A DNA stretch of 64,000 bases from Reticulascus tulasneorum. Taxonomy: Eukaryota; Ascomycota; Sordariomycetes; Glomerellales; Reticulascaceae. Where the stretch lies: NCBI GenBank assembly GCA_001557505.1, contig LSAX01000011.1:1054001-1118000 (forward strand). The letters run 5' to 3'. How positions within the stretch are numbered: the first letter of the stretch is position 1; every line of letters begins with the position of its first letter. The notes beneath the pieces were generated by a model. That model had not been told where the DNA came from, made no database searches, and saw only the letters and a list, made by a program, of their open reading frames with translations. Below are positions 1 to 10,616 of this stretch, one piece after another. Made by a program: the position numbers and the translations under genes.

Positions 1-243
1 TATCGAGCAAGAAATGAGAGTATAAAGGAAGGCGCGAATAATTAGCAAAATGGGTAGAGATTTTTGGTTTGCGGGTGTTGTCGTTGTTTGAGTTGAGTGA
101 GATTCTCGAGAGAGGGAGTGATTGACGGGCGTCGAGGCAATGTTGGGTGGAGGAAATTGTTTTGGCCGCCCGCCGTAGAAGGCAAAGGGCAGAATGGGGG
201 GGAGAAGGCACTGATGGGGGTGAGTGAGGGCAATAATATGCAA

Positions 244-259
244 GGGGGGGGGGGGGGGG
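244..259 (+). repeat. Poly-G tract, 16 G
   Basis: An uninterrupted run of 16 guanines is read directly from the sequence. It lies in a purine-rich stretch with no supported gene. Long G runs can form quadruplexes and are prone to length error in sequencing. Confidence 0.9.
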
Positions 260-1144
260 CGTGGATGGTGGAAACCCAGTGATGGTGGTGTGGAGTGCCC
301 GTGGAAGCAATGAAGCAAGGTGGTTGGCTGCAGCAACCCACTGTGACTTTAGGGAGAGAAGAGTGCCAGAATGTGTGTGAGTGAGTGTGAGTGTGAGTGA
401 CTGATGGCTGAGTTTGTGTGGTGATAGGAACACACAACACACGGCAAAAAAAAAAGAAGGCTGGCTCGTTTTCCGTGTCAGCACCAACCAAGGCTGGACC
501 AGCGCGGAATAGCCAGTCCGGGGAACGAGACCAGAGGTTGGTCTTGCGACGAGGAGTAGTAGGCGTTGTTCCGAGTGGTGAGGAATATCCTCAGCAGAGG
601 GAGGTTGTAACGAAGGGAGTATGTCCTGGAGGCAGGGGTGCAGAGAGGTACCTCGAGATAATAGTGCGTTGGTAGTAAGCCGTAAGTATTATTGCCGGTC
701 CAGCTCGCCACCTAGCGGCTCCTGTGCGTAATAAGTAGGCACTCTATGTTGTCCAAGAGAGAGGTGTGCAGGCCAACCCCCAAAATAGATGGGCGATGCG
801 AAGTGGTATTATTAGGCCAGGTGCTTCTTGTTCCTCCTTTTTTTTTCTTCTGTCGTTGCTGCGTCAGAACCCAAAAGAGAAGAACAAAAGAAGAGAAAGA
901 TAAGATGGTTCCGGGAGTGAGTGTGTTTGAAGCAGTGTCGATCATTTGTTTGAGAGGGGAATAATAACCCAGAGGTGTCTTATCAAAAGAGAGAGGGAAA
1001 AAAAGATTACTTTTAGGGAAACCTGGCCGCAGAGATTAGGCAGGTGTGCGGCAATAGGGGGGGTAGAGCAAGCAACCTTAGGTGGGTAACCTTGCTCCAG
1101 CGCAGTGTGGTGTCCCTAGTGTATCTGTCTTTCCGCTAAAGTTA

Positions 1145-1161
1145 GCTGCTGCTGCTGCTGC
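1145..1161 (+). repeat. Short GCT trinucleotide repeat
   Basis: Five perfect GCT units followed by GC, in non-coding sequence. It is short and unremarkable apart from being a simple repeat. Confidence 0.85.
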
Positions 1162-3083
1162 AACGCACCAAAGCAAACAAATCGCATCCGCGTAAGCTGG
1201 GCGCAGGTCGGCTGTGGCTCACGTAAAGCCCACTGCATCCAGGAGTGCTACGTACTAATTACCCACTGGCGTCTCTTGGCCGCCAACTAAGAAAAAGCCC
1301 GCCCAGGCTTCTGCACGTTTATCAAGGTGCCTACAAGCTGAAGGTACAAATGATGCCTTATTACATGGCTGACTGAATGGGAGAAACGTGGAGGACAGCA
1401 TGGGCACTGACTGGGGCACTAGGCAGGTAGATAGCAATAGCCCAAAGTCAATATTGTCACTACGATCATAGATAGTTGGCGAATATAGCTGAGTGCTTTT
1501 CTTTTCCCACGTTTTCTTTTGGGTCCTGATCCCCTATCGTCTTTGTTTTGTTTTTTTCTTTTCTTTCCTTTTCGCTTCGGCAGCTTGCTTGCGTGCATAT
1601 GCAAAAATGTGTACCTTTCATGCCTCTGTACTACCGTGATGGAAGTTCCTTCTTTTGCCGTGCCATCCCACCCCCCTGGAGCCTGCCTTTGGCTGGGCTT
1701 GGATGAAGACATCCAACCGGGGTGCCTGTTTGTGGGCGTGTGGATGAGATGGGCGATGGATGCAGGTGTTCCACCCAGGGGATGACTGCTTGATGCGCCA
1801 CCCCATCCAGCTCTCAATTTTAGTACAGTTAGGTTTCAGACTTTTGACGACGGATAGTGCGGTACTTCGATACGAGGATGTAATCACTGGATGTGGAGGG
1901 TAAATCTCCCGTCTCGCTCGGGCCATCCGTGCCATCCCACCACCATGTAATTGCACATTCAAGTAGCTCTCTATCGGCTTGTGCCCCTGCTCTTAACAGC
2001 GAGGCCATTATTACACCGGGCTGATCCTTGGATCCGACCTGCACCCTTCTGAGCGAAACACATCGCAGAACGACTAGTGGCCTGCATTCCAGCCTGCATT
2101 TCTGCATTTGAAGCTGGGAACATTGGGGAAGAGATCCACTCTCTCATGCTCGATGATGTTGGATCATACTCATCACCAAGGCCACCACGCCATATCCAGC
2201 ATCCATTCGGTTTCTCCGCATCTCCTGCTGCGAGGTGGCAGAGTCCCCTATCATGGGCGATCACTCCAAGACAAGCCAGCACTGACCCAATTTGCTGCTC
2301 TTGATGAGGTCCTTTTGAAATGGCCGCATGCATCCTTCTCCTGGCGAATCACGGCAAAGTGTCTTCAAGACCATTCGCACAGGCCACTCCAAACATGTGA
2401 AGCTTCCATGGAATGGGCTGCCTTGGCTGGGATCATCCCTTGCTTCCGCGAAGCCGCCAGCCCGTTTGCGGACACCACTGCCCAGCCAATCACGGCAGCA
2501 CGGCTTCAGCCTGAAAGATCACGTGGTATCGCGAGATCCTGACGTTCATGGTTCAGGACATGATGAATCCACCGGTATCTCGATGTCATGTGGGGCAATA
2601 CGAGGCTAGATGAGGTCTATATGTCGAATGTGTAATGCATATGTATAATAGCTTTATCTCCTTGCCCTTGAATGATACGAAATGGTTGAGTGCTGAACGG
2701 TCAGTATGGGCGGTTGGGAAGATCAGTTGATGCTGTGAAAGACCCCAGGACTACGCATCAACTTTATATTGACGATAAGATGCTCGCTGGAGCATCTTGT
2801 TTAGGAATTGCTAGGACTACATCATAACTCCCAAGGTATGACATGTTAGGACAATAAAGATATAATTATCCCTCAGCTCACTGTAGCTACTTCGTAGCTG
2901 CTCCTGCATTGGGAAGTAGATGGTCGATGGTCCAAGCTCCTTATCGGGGATAAGCTCTCAAATTCAGATATCCATCCCACATCCAGAATCCAATGCGCAG
3001 AACTTTTGTCGCAGCATAAGCAGCACTGGCAAACCCAAGCCCGCCAAGGTCACCAATGATTCTCGGTCGCGCGTAGTCTAGAA

Positions 3084-3752
3084 ATGGCGAAGCCAAATTC
3101 TTCCAAAGACCAAGCCAGCAGAAAGAGAAAGCCCTCGACCGATACACCCAGCTCGAAGGCACCAAAAGTTCAAAAGACGAATCCTTCGACGTCGACGCCC
3201 GCGACGAAACCCCTACCATCATCACACGATGCCGTCCTCACAGACCTAAAACAGAAATATGACGTCCTAGCAGCTTTCACCATCTCCTCGACCAAGATCC
3301 AAAAGCGCGTCACCTGGCTCCTCCAGCACTTGCGCAAAGACGACGGCGATCCAAGACCAAAGATCGTGCTCCTCCACGCGCGCCCGTCAGAGGTGTGCAA
3401 GATGATCACGATAGCCGAGCAGGTGAAACGAATCGTCGCGGATAACGGACAGCGATGGTACCAGTATAATCAGATGTACGCACTGCCGCCGAAGCCGAAG
3501 GAGAAAGAGGTTGTGGAAGAAACAGTCCTAAGAAACGTAGGCTCGGAGGAGGATGATGAGGACAGTGACTACTTTGAAGTTATGGATACCCGGTTTGAGC
3601 GAGCTGTTATACAGGAGCCCTCGCCGCGCCCTACATTATCTCTGAGCATCTTTCTGTCTCTGGTACAGGTTCCCGAACTGAGAGCCAGAGAAGGTGTGAC
3701 TATGCAGTCGAATGAGTTGCCGTCGAGCTCGGCACCAGTTTCTGAAGGATGA
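3084..3752 (+). CDS. Alba-like domain nucleic-acid-binding protein
   Basis: A single-exon gene of 222 residues. The N-terminus (about 1-45) is basic, rich in Lys/Ser/Pro and nuclear-signal-like. Residues about 48-140 form an Alba-like fold, with an SSTKIQKRV segment, a PKIVLLHARP strand, and an ITIAEQVKRIV helix followed by RWYQYN. An acidic linker (EEDDEDSD, about 171-178) follows. The tail contains FERA and an IFLSLVQVPEL stretch, which resembles the conserved end of fungal Alba proteins. Alba proteins bind RNA or DNA; the family includes the Rpp20/Rpp25 subunits of RNase P/MRP. A role in RNA processing is inference. It is convergent with VTC1 downstream. The start is the first ATG in the frame and precedes the basic N-terminus. 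Confidence 0.85.
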   Translation: MAKPNSSKDQASRKRKPSTDTPSSKAPKVQKTNPSTSTPATKPLPSSHDAVLTDLKQKYDVLAAFTISSTKIQKRVTWLLQHLRKDDGDPRPKIVLLHARPSEVCKMITIAEQVKRIVADNGQRWYQYNQMYALPPKPKEKEVVEETVLRNVGSEEDDEDSDYFEVMDTRFERAVIQEPSPRPTLSLSIFLSLVQVPELRAREGVTMQSNELPSSSAPVSEG

Positions 3753-4177
3753 TTGCGCATGAACTTTCGAGTCTCGAAGATTAAGTGGGTTGGCTTTAGA
3801 CTCCAGTATATGTGAGAAGGGCGTGGAGACCTTATGGAGCGCACATAACGGCGTTGGACGGTTGTAATTGATACCGAAAAGTAGCATGTGATACCCAGTT
3901 GGAGGACCTATGGCTCGCTATACGGCCTAGAAACTATATATAATCGGAGCAGTCTCATGGAATACCAATAATCCGTAACCCATAACACATGATGCACGTA
4001 ATCACACACACGCCAATGCTCGCAGTCCCTTCCTCCCTTCCTCCCCATTAAGAGCCAGATAAGCTGTTCTGAACATCTATGCGAACCCCCTCCCAGACCT
4101 GATCCCAATGAGATAATAGTGATGTCCCAACAGTCTAATCCCGCAGCTATTCATGATCATCCGGTTCCTCTCTGCAT
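3753..4177. other. Convergent intergenic region, Alba gene / VTC1
   Basis: The 425 bp between the two stop codons presumably hold both 3' untranslated regions. Nothing else is recognised. Confidence 0.5.
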
Positions 4178-4626
4178 TCAATGCTTTCCTTTCTGTTCCT
4201 TTGACGAGTAGGTTATCCTCAGCACGAAGTTGATCACCACCGCAAGCAACAAAATGATGGCCAGGAACGTTGGTCCAAACCTATCATCGAAGCCAGCCTG
4301 GCCCCTGACCCTTATCGACTTCGCCCGCCAATGGTACGTGAACAGCGCGTACAACATCGTGAGCATCGCCACGCCGGTAAACAGGAACGCGGAGATAAAA
4401 GCTGGCCTGTCACCAAAGTTGAGCATGCCAATGGCCAGGGCGCCCAGGATGACAGTGAAATTGAGCCATGACAGGAACGTCCGCTCGTTGGCGAAGAAAA
4501 CCTTGGGCTCGACGCGGGTAGGGAGGGCAATTCGCTTGCCTATCATCACACTCATTAGCAAATGATGCCCGGTGAACGATCGGGACACCTACCAGGAGCT
4601 GTTTGGAGCAATGGCTGGCTGGACAT
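4178..4626 (-). CDS. vtc1: Vacuolar transporter chaperone 1 (Vtc1/Nrf1)
   Basis: Two exons on the minus strand: 4626-4593 (start [11 protein letters not shown]) and 4539-4178. They are joined by a 53-bp GT-AG intron in phase 1, giving 131 residues. Length and sequence match the small VTC subunit, which has a DUF202-type membrane domain. An [18 protein letters not shown] segment precedes three hydrophobic segments at about 32-52, 60-80 and 102-122. In yeast, Vtc1 is the membrane subunit of the VTC complex, which makes polyphosphate from ATP and moves it into the vacuole; it also affects V-ATPase stability and Cdc42 signalling. The catalytic Vtc4-type subunit is not in this window. The last residues after the third helix (about 12) are not well conserved in the family, so a further 3' intron cannot be excluded. 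It is divergent from the dynein light chain gene. Confidence 0.93.
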
Positions 4627-5409
4627 GATGAAGGCAGCTTGGTGAATTAGAGGCGGGGTGTGACGTCGGCCTTTGCGTGACTTTGTCCTTGTGCTGTCGT
4701 ACAAGCTGCCCTTGACTCCTCCTTGGGGAAACCTGAATACTGCGTATTGTTGCTGAGTGAAGTTGGTGTATAGAAGCTGGGCCGCCAATGAGAGATGCAA
4801 TTGACTAGGGAGACGCTCGTGGATGTTCTAACTCTGTCGTCTGAACAATGTCGAACCTCAAAAAAGAATGTTACTGTAGAGGAGAAGCGAAAACCGGGGA
4901 TCCAAAATCAGAGCAAAGCTTGTGACCTGGTCCGGTACATTGCCAAAGCTCAAGCCAGGGCGAGGAATAAGTCGCATTGTACCGGGCCCCACAATAGCTT
5001 TCCTCTCCCAAGATTGGCAGCACGTGGGTAAATTTCTCCCTCTGGTTGGCTGGTTGACCAGCTCGTGGCTGAACGGGTGGCTAGGTGTGGCGAGTGAATC
5101 ATGTGACTTGGTTGCCCCGCGGAGTGAGGCTTGACGATGGGCCAGCAACGGGAATTCTGACCAGGCAAGGCTATCACAACACGATCTTCTATTCAAAACG
5201 TGCCCGCAGCAAGCCAACATCGAATTTAACGACGTGCCGCACCATATTCAACAGCCACAATCTTGTCGAACTACTTCTGGAGCCTTTGTATCCACGCTAT
5301 TCGAAGACCTCAACGTATTGTGAAAGCACTTGCTCTTGCGCATTGTTTACTGCAAACTGTTATTGACCCCTGAGTGTTTCCCAACAAAGAGACTTGAAAT
5401 TTATCTACA
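4627..5409. promoter_or_regulatory. Divergent promoter region, VTC1 / dynein light chain
   Basis: The 783 bp between two divergent start codons must hold both promoters and 5' leaders. No specific site can be assigned by eye. Confidence 0.4.
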
Positions 5410-6071
5410 ATGGCCGCTCCAGTAAGCTCCGACGCTGCAAAACCAACCCAAACTTTGAGATCGGTTACTTACTTGCGGAATAGCCTATCCCTCTCAACCG
5501 ACTAAAGCAGATTGCTACCGATGTGAGTCCACCAACCTGGAACACACAATCGCACCATGTGAGGCATTGCACACTCACGACAGGAACTGACTATTTCCCA
5601 GGCTTGCCAATCCGCAATCGGCAGCGCAGACTTCTACGACCATGCTCAGACCGAGAAATGGAACTCCTCCATCATCGTGAGCGCTGCCCTTCCGTCCCAG
5701 TCCGACTATGACTAACATCACCCAATCAGGGCTCCGTCCTCAAAGCCGTGATCTCAGAAGCGACTCCACAAGGAAGCACTGCTCCCTCCTATAAGTTCGC
5801 CTGCAACAGCACGATCGTCCAGCACCTTGTCCCATCATCCTCCCTGAACAAGTCGAAAGGCACCTCGGCCTCGGAGCAGGAACCGCACATCTCCACAAGC
5901 GCGGAGGCGACGGCGACGGACGGCAAGCCCCACGTCGGGAGACGGGGTATGCACAGCGCTACGGGTGCTTACTGGGACGAGAAGAAGGATGGCATGTGGA
6001 GCTACAAGTATGACGGAGGGGAGGGGAAGGGTATGGACGTTGTGATCATGCTCATATGGGTTGCAATCTGA
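5410..6071 (+). CDS. Tctex-type dynein light chain
   Basis: Four exons: 5410-5421, 5484-5522, 5602-5676 and 5730-6071, all with GT-AG introns. The first exon codes only four residues (MAAP). The spliced product has 155 residues. It carries Tctex-1 family signatures: an ACQSAIGS start of the first helix, EKWNSSIIGSVLKA in the second helix, YKFACNSTIVQH in the first strand, and GRRGMHSATGAYWDEKKDGM leading to a final strand ending in VVIMLIWVAI. Tctex light chains dimerise and bind the intermediate chain of cytoplasmic dynein, supporting retrograde transport and nuclear movement in hyphae. Compared with the roughly 113-residue animal protein there is a 35-40 residue Ser/Thr/Ala-rich insertion between strands, at about residues 78-112. 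The reading frame is restored exactly at every proposed junction. Confidence 0.92.
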
Positions 6072-8646
6072 TTCTAATGGACGGATGGCCGTATCATGGA
6101 CGATCGTGCTGCACCAGAGTGATCCTATCGACTCCGAGCAATGTGCAAAATATAGGAATAGGCCTGATGGGGGCTGAGGATGATAAGAATGGTTCAACGT
6201 GCATTTGGGTTTGATATTGGGGTATTAGCAGGTTGTTTGTGTACGCTACGCATTGTGCCTACCAAGCCCGGAGTTTGATAACATGATGAATTGAACATAT
6301 TATTCGTTTGGTTTTGGCAATCACCCGGAATAGCTGTAACAAACGGCACTCCACTTGGTGACCACACAATCAGGGTCGTACAGGGATGGTTGGTACTGGA
6401 CTAAAGCAGAAGCGCACTAAGATGCAACCCCCAAGAACAGCCTGCAGCAAGATGGCTCGGGATAACGTCACTGTCAGGCAGGGGAGCGTTATCTCGCCAA
6501 AGCGTCATAGTTCCCGGCGGTAAAGAAGAGGAAACCTTTTCGTCCTGCCAGCTGGGGAACCGACTTCAAAGACGTCGATCGAGTCAGAATCTCCGATGGT
6601 GGAAGTTCTCTGTTTTGAGCTCAACTCAAGAACCTTATCACATGAACGCAGCCGAAGAGCAGGTTTTCCCAGGGGTTGCAATCTGTCTGCTAAAGACATC
6701 TAGCCATGAACTGGAGGCTCTGTTACCCTCCGCGAGCACCACCACCAGTGCAGTGCAAGCCGACCTGGATGGTGGGGCGCAACACTCACCGCAAGAGATG
6801 CGCATAAGTAGTCCATAACACGAGAGAAACATGGCCCTAGGAATGTTGAGACGGGTGGAAACAAAGCGGACCTGTTTTTAGAGGATTTGAGCAGAATTTC
6901 GTGCGTCCCAACTTCGCAGAGGTGGTTTTCTGATTCCGGACTCCGAGCTTGCGGCGGGATCCTGCGCAACGACGGGATCACCTCACTTGCCAGAATCTGT
7001 GCTGTTGATCGGATCGGTCCAGGCCGGGTTGCGAGTCAGATCAGCAAAGCATATTTCCAAACCCATCGACCCATCAACACGAGTATCGGAAAACCTCGTG
7101 GGAACAGAGCTGCTTGATCACCAGTCGTGCCAGTGACGTCCGGAGGTCTTGTTCTCGAAGGAGGATATCTTTGCCGATCAATAGCTGATTGTAGTAAGCT
7201 CATCAGACCCGGGAAGGCTGATTGACGCGGAAACGGGGGGGGGGGGTTACGATATTCAATTTGCCACCTGGACCCCGGTATGGCGCATTGGGTGGTCCCC
7301 AGTATTCCCCCACAAAATATAATAGCGATGACGATGTTAATCGGAAGGCAGTGCGTTGTCGACTCTGTCGCGTGCATCCTCCCCGACCCCGATACTTTGT
7401 CTTAATGAATTCAGTTGCTGCTTGACCAGCGCTGACTCCACTGTGTGATAAGTGGACGTCGCAGTAGAGATGACCCATTTGGGCCCAGAGACATGCAATT
7501 GTTCCCAGTGTTTGATCCGCTTTTGTTTTTGCTCTTCGTAACGTGTGCTGCTACTTTCCACATGAGCAGCATGCCCTCTCCGGAGCCACGTCCATTGGAC
7601 TGCTATTCCCCACAAACTGGGCTTCTTATTGCGAACCAGTAGTTAGTATTTGGTGTAGATCTCGTCGTGCAAGAGAAGAGTAGAAGAAAGTAGAACTTCG
7701 GCAGCCCAGTTTTTGGTGATCACACCAGTGGACGTTGGCCGCGTGTGGCCAGGCCAGGTCGGCTTCGAGAACCATGCCAGAGATGATCATCCCGTTCAGG
7801 ACCCCGGTCCTTCGACCAAAGGGAGAGGAGGGGGACAAATGGAGGGGTTCGTCGTGGCAAATGGTCCCCTCGCCCTCCCGAGCCGCCGACTTGCTCCTAC
7901 GTCCATCAGCAGGCCAGAATGGTTACAGACGGTTGTCGTACTGCGTCCCTCCCACCGGCTTCTCCAGCCCGTGTCTCTCAACTTGCGTCGTTCTTTCGTG
8001 AGTCTGTCTAGGGTGCACATCGACAGGAAAGGGAAGATCTGTGCCCCCCGCGCTAGCGCTAGCTTATCAGAATTGACTGCCAACTCCTTGGCCTCCGAGT
8101 CTCGATGAGCCTAGGCGGAAAATTGCCTCCACCCCATCACACCACCACTTCTTGCTTGCTTGTCAACGGTCCTCCTTTCATGAGATCAGCGGCTTGCTTT
8201 TCCCCTTTCGAGAATCCTGACACTCTACTAACACGCCTTTAAATATCTTACGTCCCTCCATTCGCTTCACGCACGCGGCCGCTTCATTTCATGAGGTCGC
8301 TATTGAAGACATCTGCACATCGCATCCCGCTCCAACCATCCAGCATCCCTTCTTGACCTGTCAGAGTTGCCCGTCAAACTCTCCGTCGGGTGTCACCATT
8401 TCCACTGCCGTCTGCTTTCGAGCGGTCTCTATTTCACCATCTTACGGGTGAACTATATATCTGCACGAGCCTTCCACACCCTCACGAAGATCTCGGCGTA
8501 ATCTTTTCACGCGCCCTCGGACAGTCAGATCCAGTAGCCTACCGAACCCCTCACGACACTGTTTTCAGTGCCGATTGGCATTGAGCCACCGTCCAATACC
8601 GATCCAGTTTCAGTCACTGCAGCACACCCCCACTACCGTCTTCAAC
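6072..8646. other. Intergenic region and 5' leader of the F-box gene
   Basis: No supported gene in 2.6 kb. It contains a 12-G run. The pyrimidine-rich stretch from about 8100 to 8646 (many TC/CC dinucleotides) looks like the promoter and long 5' leader of the downstream F-box gene. Frames of 60-130 residues occur on both strands but show no domains. Confidence 0.5.
7235..7246 (+). repeat. Poly-G tract, 12 G
   Basis: Twelve uninterrupted guanines in intergenic sequence. This is one of three long G runs in the window. Confidence 0.9.
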
Positions 8647-9687
8647 ATGGTTGAAATACTACCTTCTCCCACACACGCCCAAAATGGCGGCTCGTCGATG
8701 TCCAAAGAGTCGATGTCTGGTGCGTCCAGTGTCGCTTCCATGACTACCCGAGTCTTGATTGCCGCAAACATTGCGGCACAACAGGAATCCAACATGATGA
8801 CGAGGGAGGAACACGCTGCTATGATGACGGAGCTGAACAAGAAGAGAGCCAGCTATCGAGCACCACGACGAGCGTGGTCCGCCACAGACTATCCAGCCGA
8901 TGCTGATGTGGCACAAACCGCTTCGCAGACAGCATCTCCCCTCGCCACCGTCACCTCTTCGAATGATGTAACGCCAGAAGAGCTTCCTAGGCCGGAGCAG
9001 CAAGAGGTTGCTGTTGCGAGCACCTCGTCAGATCAGGTGAAGCAGCAGACTTCAGCATCCGCAAAACACAAGCAGGACCAAGCTCCTCGACGTCGCCCGC
9101 AGCTGGGTGCTCCCCGGCGATCATATTCGGTGATGGATTACGAGCCTGCGCCGCGGATCCACCGCCCATCTAGTCGGATGGTCGTCACCGATCTCCCGTC
9201 GGAGATTCATTTCGCCATCTTCGATTTTCTCGACCCCATCGATAGCACTTGCTTCGGGCTGACGACCAAGCATTTCTATTCCATCCATCAACGCATGCAT
9301 GGCAAGGTTCCGCTTTCGAGCCGACGCTATGGTCCAAATGATCTCGAATGGGCGTGGCGTGGCGCCGGCCCGCTCAGGTCTCCCTCCGCCAAACCAGCCA
9401 GCACCCCAACTACCACCAACACTCTTGGTGGCCAAGACAATGCTTTGGCCCTAGAGCGACTTCGAGTTAAGGGACAGATCTATTGCCGAAAATGCGCTAC
9501 CTCTCGCTGCGAACTCCATCGCCATATCCGCGAGTGGATGGGAGATGGGTATGAGTATTGTTCCGTCAAGCAGATTTATGGTCGACCAGCTGGGGAGAGC
9601 GCAAGAGAGTTTTGCTACATGAGCTCTCCGAAGAACCCTCATCGTTGCGGTCGTCATGGGGGTAAGCCGAAAGGCAAGCAGGCATAG
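8647..9687 (+). CDS. F-box protein with Cys/His-rich C-terminus
   Basis: A single-exon gene of 346 residues. The ATG at 8647 is the first ATG in this open frame. Residues 1-175 are low in complexity and probably disordered, with an 11-residue motif repeated twice (APRRAWSATDY and APRRSYSVMDY). An F-box follows at about 178-216 (DLPSEIHFAIFDFL, then TCFGLTTKHFYSI). The C-terminal 60 residues contain paired cysteines and histidines: YCRKCATSRCELHRH, a further YEYC, and HRCGRHG at the end. F-box proteins link substrates to Skp1-Cullin ubiquitin ligases. Similar F-box proteins with a Cys-containing tail are widespread and uncharacterised in ascomycetes. The substrate is unknown. Whether the Cys/His tail binds zinc is inference. 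Confidence 0.85.
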   Translation: MVEILPSPTHAQNGGSSMSKESMSGASSVASMTTRVLIAANIAAQQESNMMTREEHAAMMTELNKKRASYRAPRRAWSATDYPADADVAQTASQTASPLATVTSSNDVTPEELPRPEQQEVAVASTSSDQVKQQTSASAKHKQDQAPRRRPQLGAPRRSYSVMDYEPAPRIHRPSSRMVVTDLPSEIHFAIFDFLDPIDSTCFGLTTKHFYSIHQRMHGKVPLSSRRYGPNDLEWAWRGAGPLRSPSAKPASTPTTTNTLGGQDNALALERLRVKGQIYCRKCATSRCELHRHIREWMGDGYEYCSVKQIYGRPAGESAREFCYMSSPKNPHRCGRHGGKPKGKQA

Positions 9688-10616
9688 GAAATCCTTGAAG
9701 ATTTGCCATTGTACATCATAGTATCTCGCTTTCGACTCTCAAGTCCGGATCTTTTGTTTGTTTTTTTGCAGCGAGGCGTCGTGGAAACTGTTCCCTTAAG
9801 CGTATATTGGGGAAAGAAAGAAGGATGGAAAGTGGTTGTTCGAAAACTCGGCCACCTGGTAGTATTTGGGCAAAAGGACAATGACCCATGGTTTGCAAAG
9901 AGCTTGTGGAGCTTGGTGGGCAAAAGGGCAGGAGTGGGAAAGGCCAATTCGAGAATTGCCACTCTACTGGGAATTCCCCTTAAATATCACATCATAATCA
10001 TTGTAAAGATCTAGTTCATTAAGTCCTCAAACTATTCCAGAACTTGAATTCCAGTGACAAGGCGTAAGTAATCCCCCCTTGAGCTTTCACGAGCAGGTTA
10101 CCTGGGTTGACCGCCGACTTGATGGGGGGTTTTTTTATTACTTTCCCAGCAGAGCTCGCACGAACGTTCCTATGGGTATACTCTTATGAGGCAAGACGTG
10201 CCGTGGCCCAAGCATACGAATATCAATCCAAGCATACAAAAATGGCCTTGAAGGTGTTATGTTGATGTTGAGATGTGATTGCGATACACCGTCAGCTAAC
10301 CCAGCCCCAGCAAGCACACGGGGCTCTTCTCCTTTTCCAGAGCTAATAAATGGACAAGTGAGCATGTCTGTATACACCAATCATATACACACGATGACGT
10401 GGTTGGACAAACATCGTGGGGTCGCCTTTCACAGTTTTCAAGGGCAGGTTGCCGAATGCTCTGCCAGTCTTTGTGCTCCCGACGGTGCCCAACGAACATG
10501 GAACTTGGTTGACTCGAGTGGCAACTCATGTTTTGATGTCTTGCATCAGCCGCTTTAGTAGGCCATATTGAGCTTGCCTTTCTTTCGAAATACTCATTTG
10601 TTCATTTGTCCGTAGG
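9688..10616. other. Intergenic region upstream of the APSES gene
   Basis: About 930 bp without a supported gene. It should hold the 3' end of the F-box transcript and the promoter of the APSES gene. A splice-acceptor-like GTAG sits immediately before the ATG at 10617, so a 5' non-coding or coding exon of the next gene may lie here. Confidence 0.4.

Larger units (their letters stand above)
1..3083. other. Intergenic stretch, no supported gene
   Basis: No reading frame here has recognisable domains, and the frames present are short and low in complexity (His/Pro/Thr runs, Lys/Arg runs). The left 1 kb is rich in purine tracts and contains a run of 16 G and a short GCT repeat. It may be the promoter or 5' leader of a gene lying off the left edge, which is inference only. 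The stretch 2077-2610 has two overlapping plus-strand frames of 93 and 144 residues without any family resemblance. Confidence 0.5.

Noticed and set aside
42..491. Minus-strand frame of 149 residues
   Set aside because: Composition follows simple repeats (His/Thr and Pro runs from GTG/GGG tracts); no domain or conserved pattern.
2108..2542. Plus-strand frame of 144 residues
   Set aside because: Overlaps another open frame, His/Ser-rich with no recognisable family.
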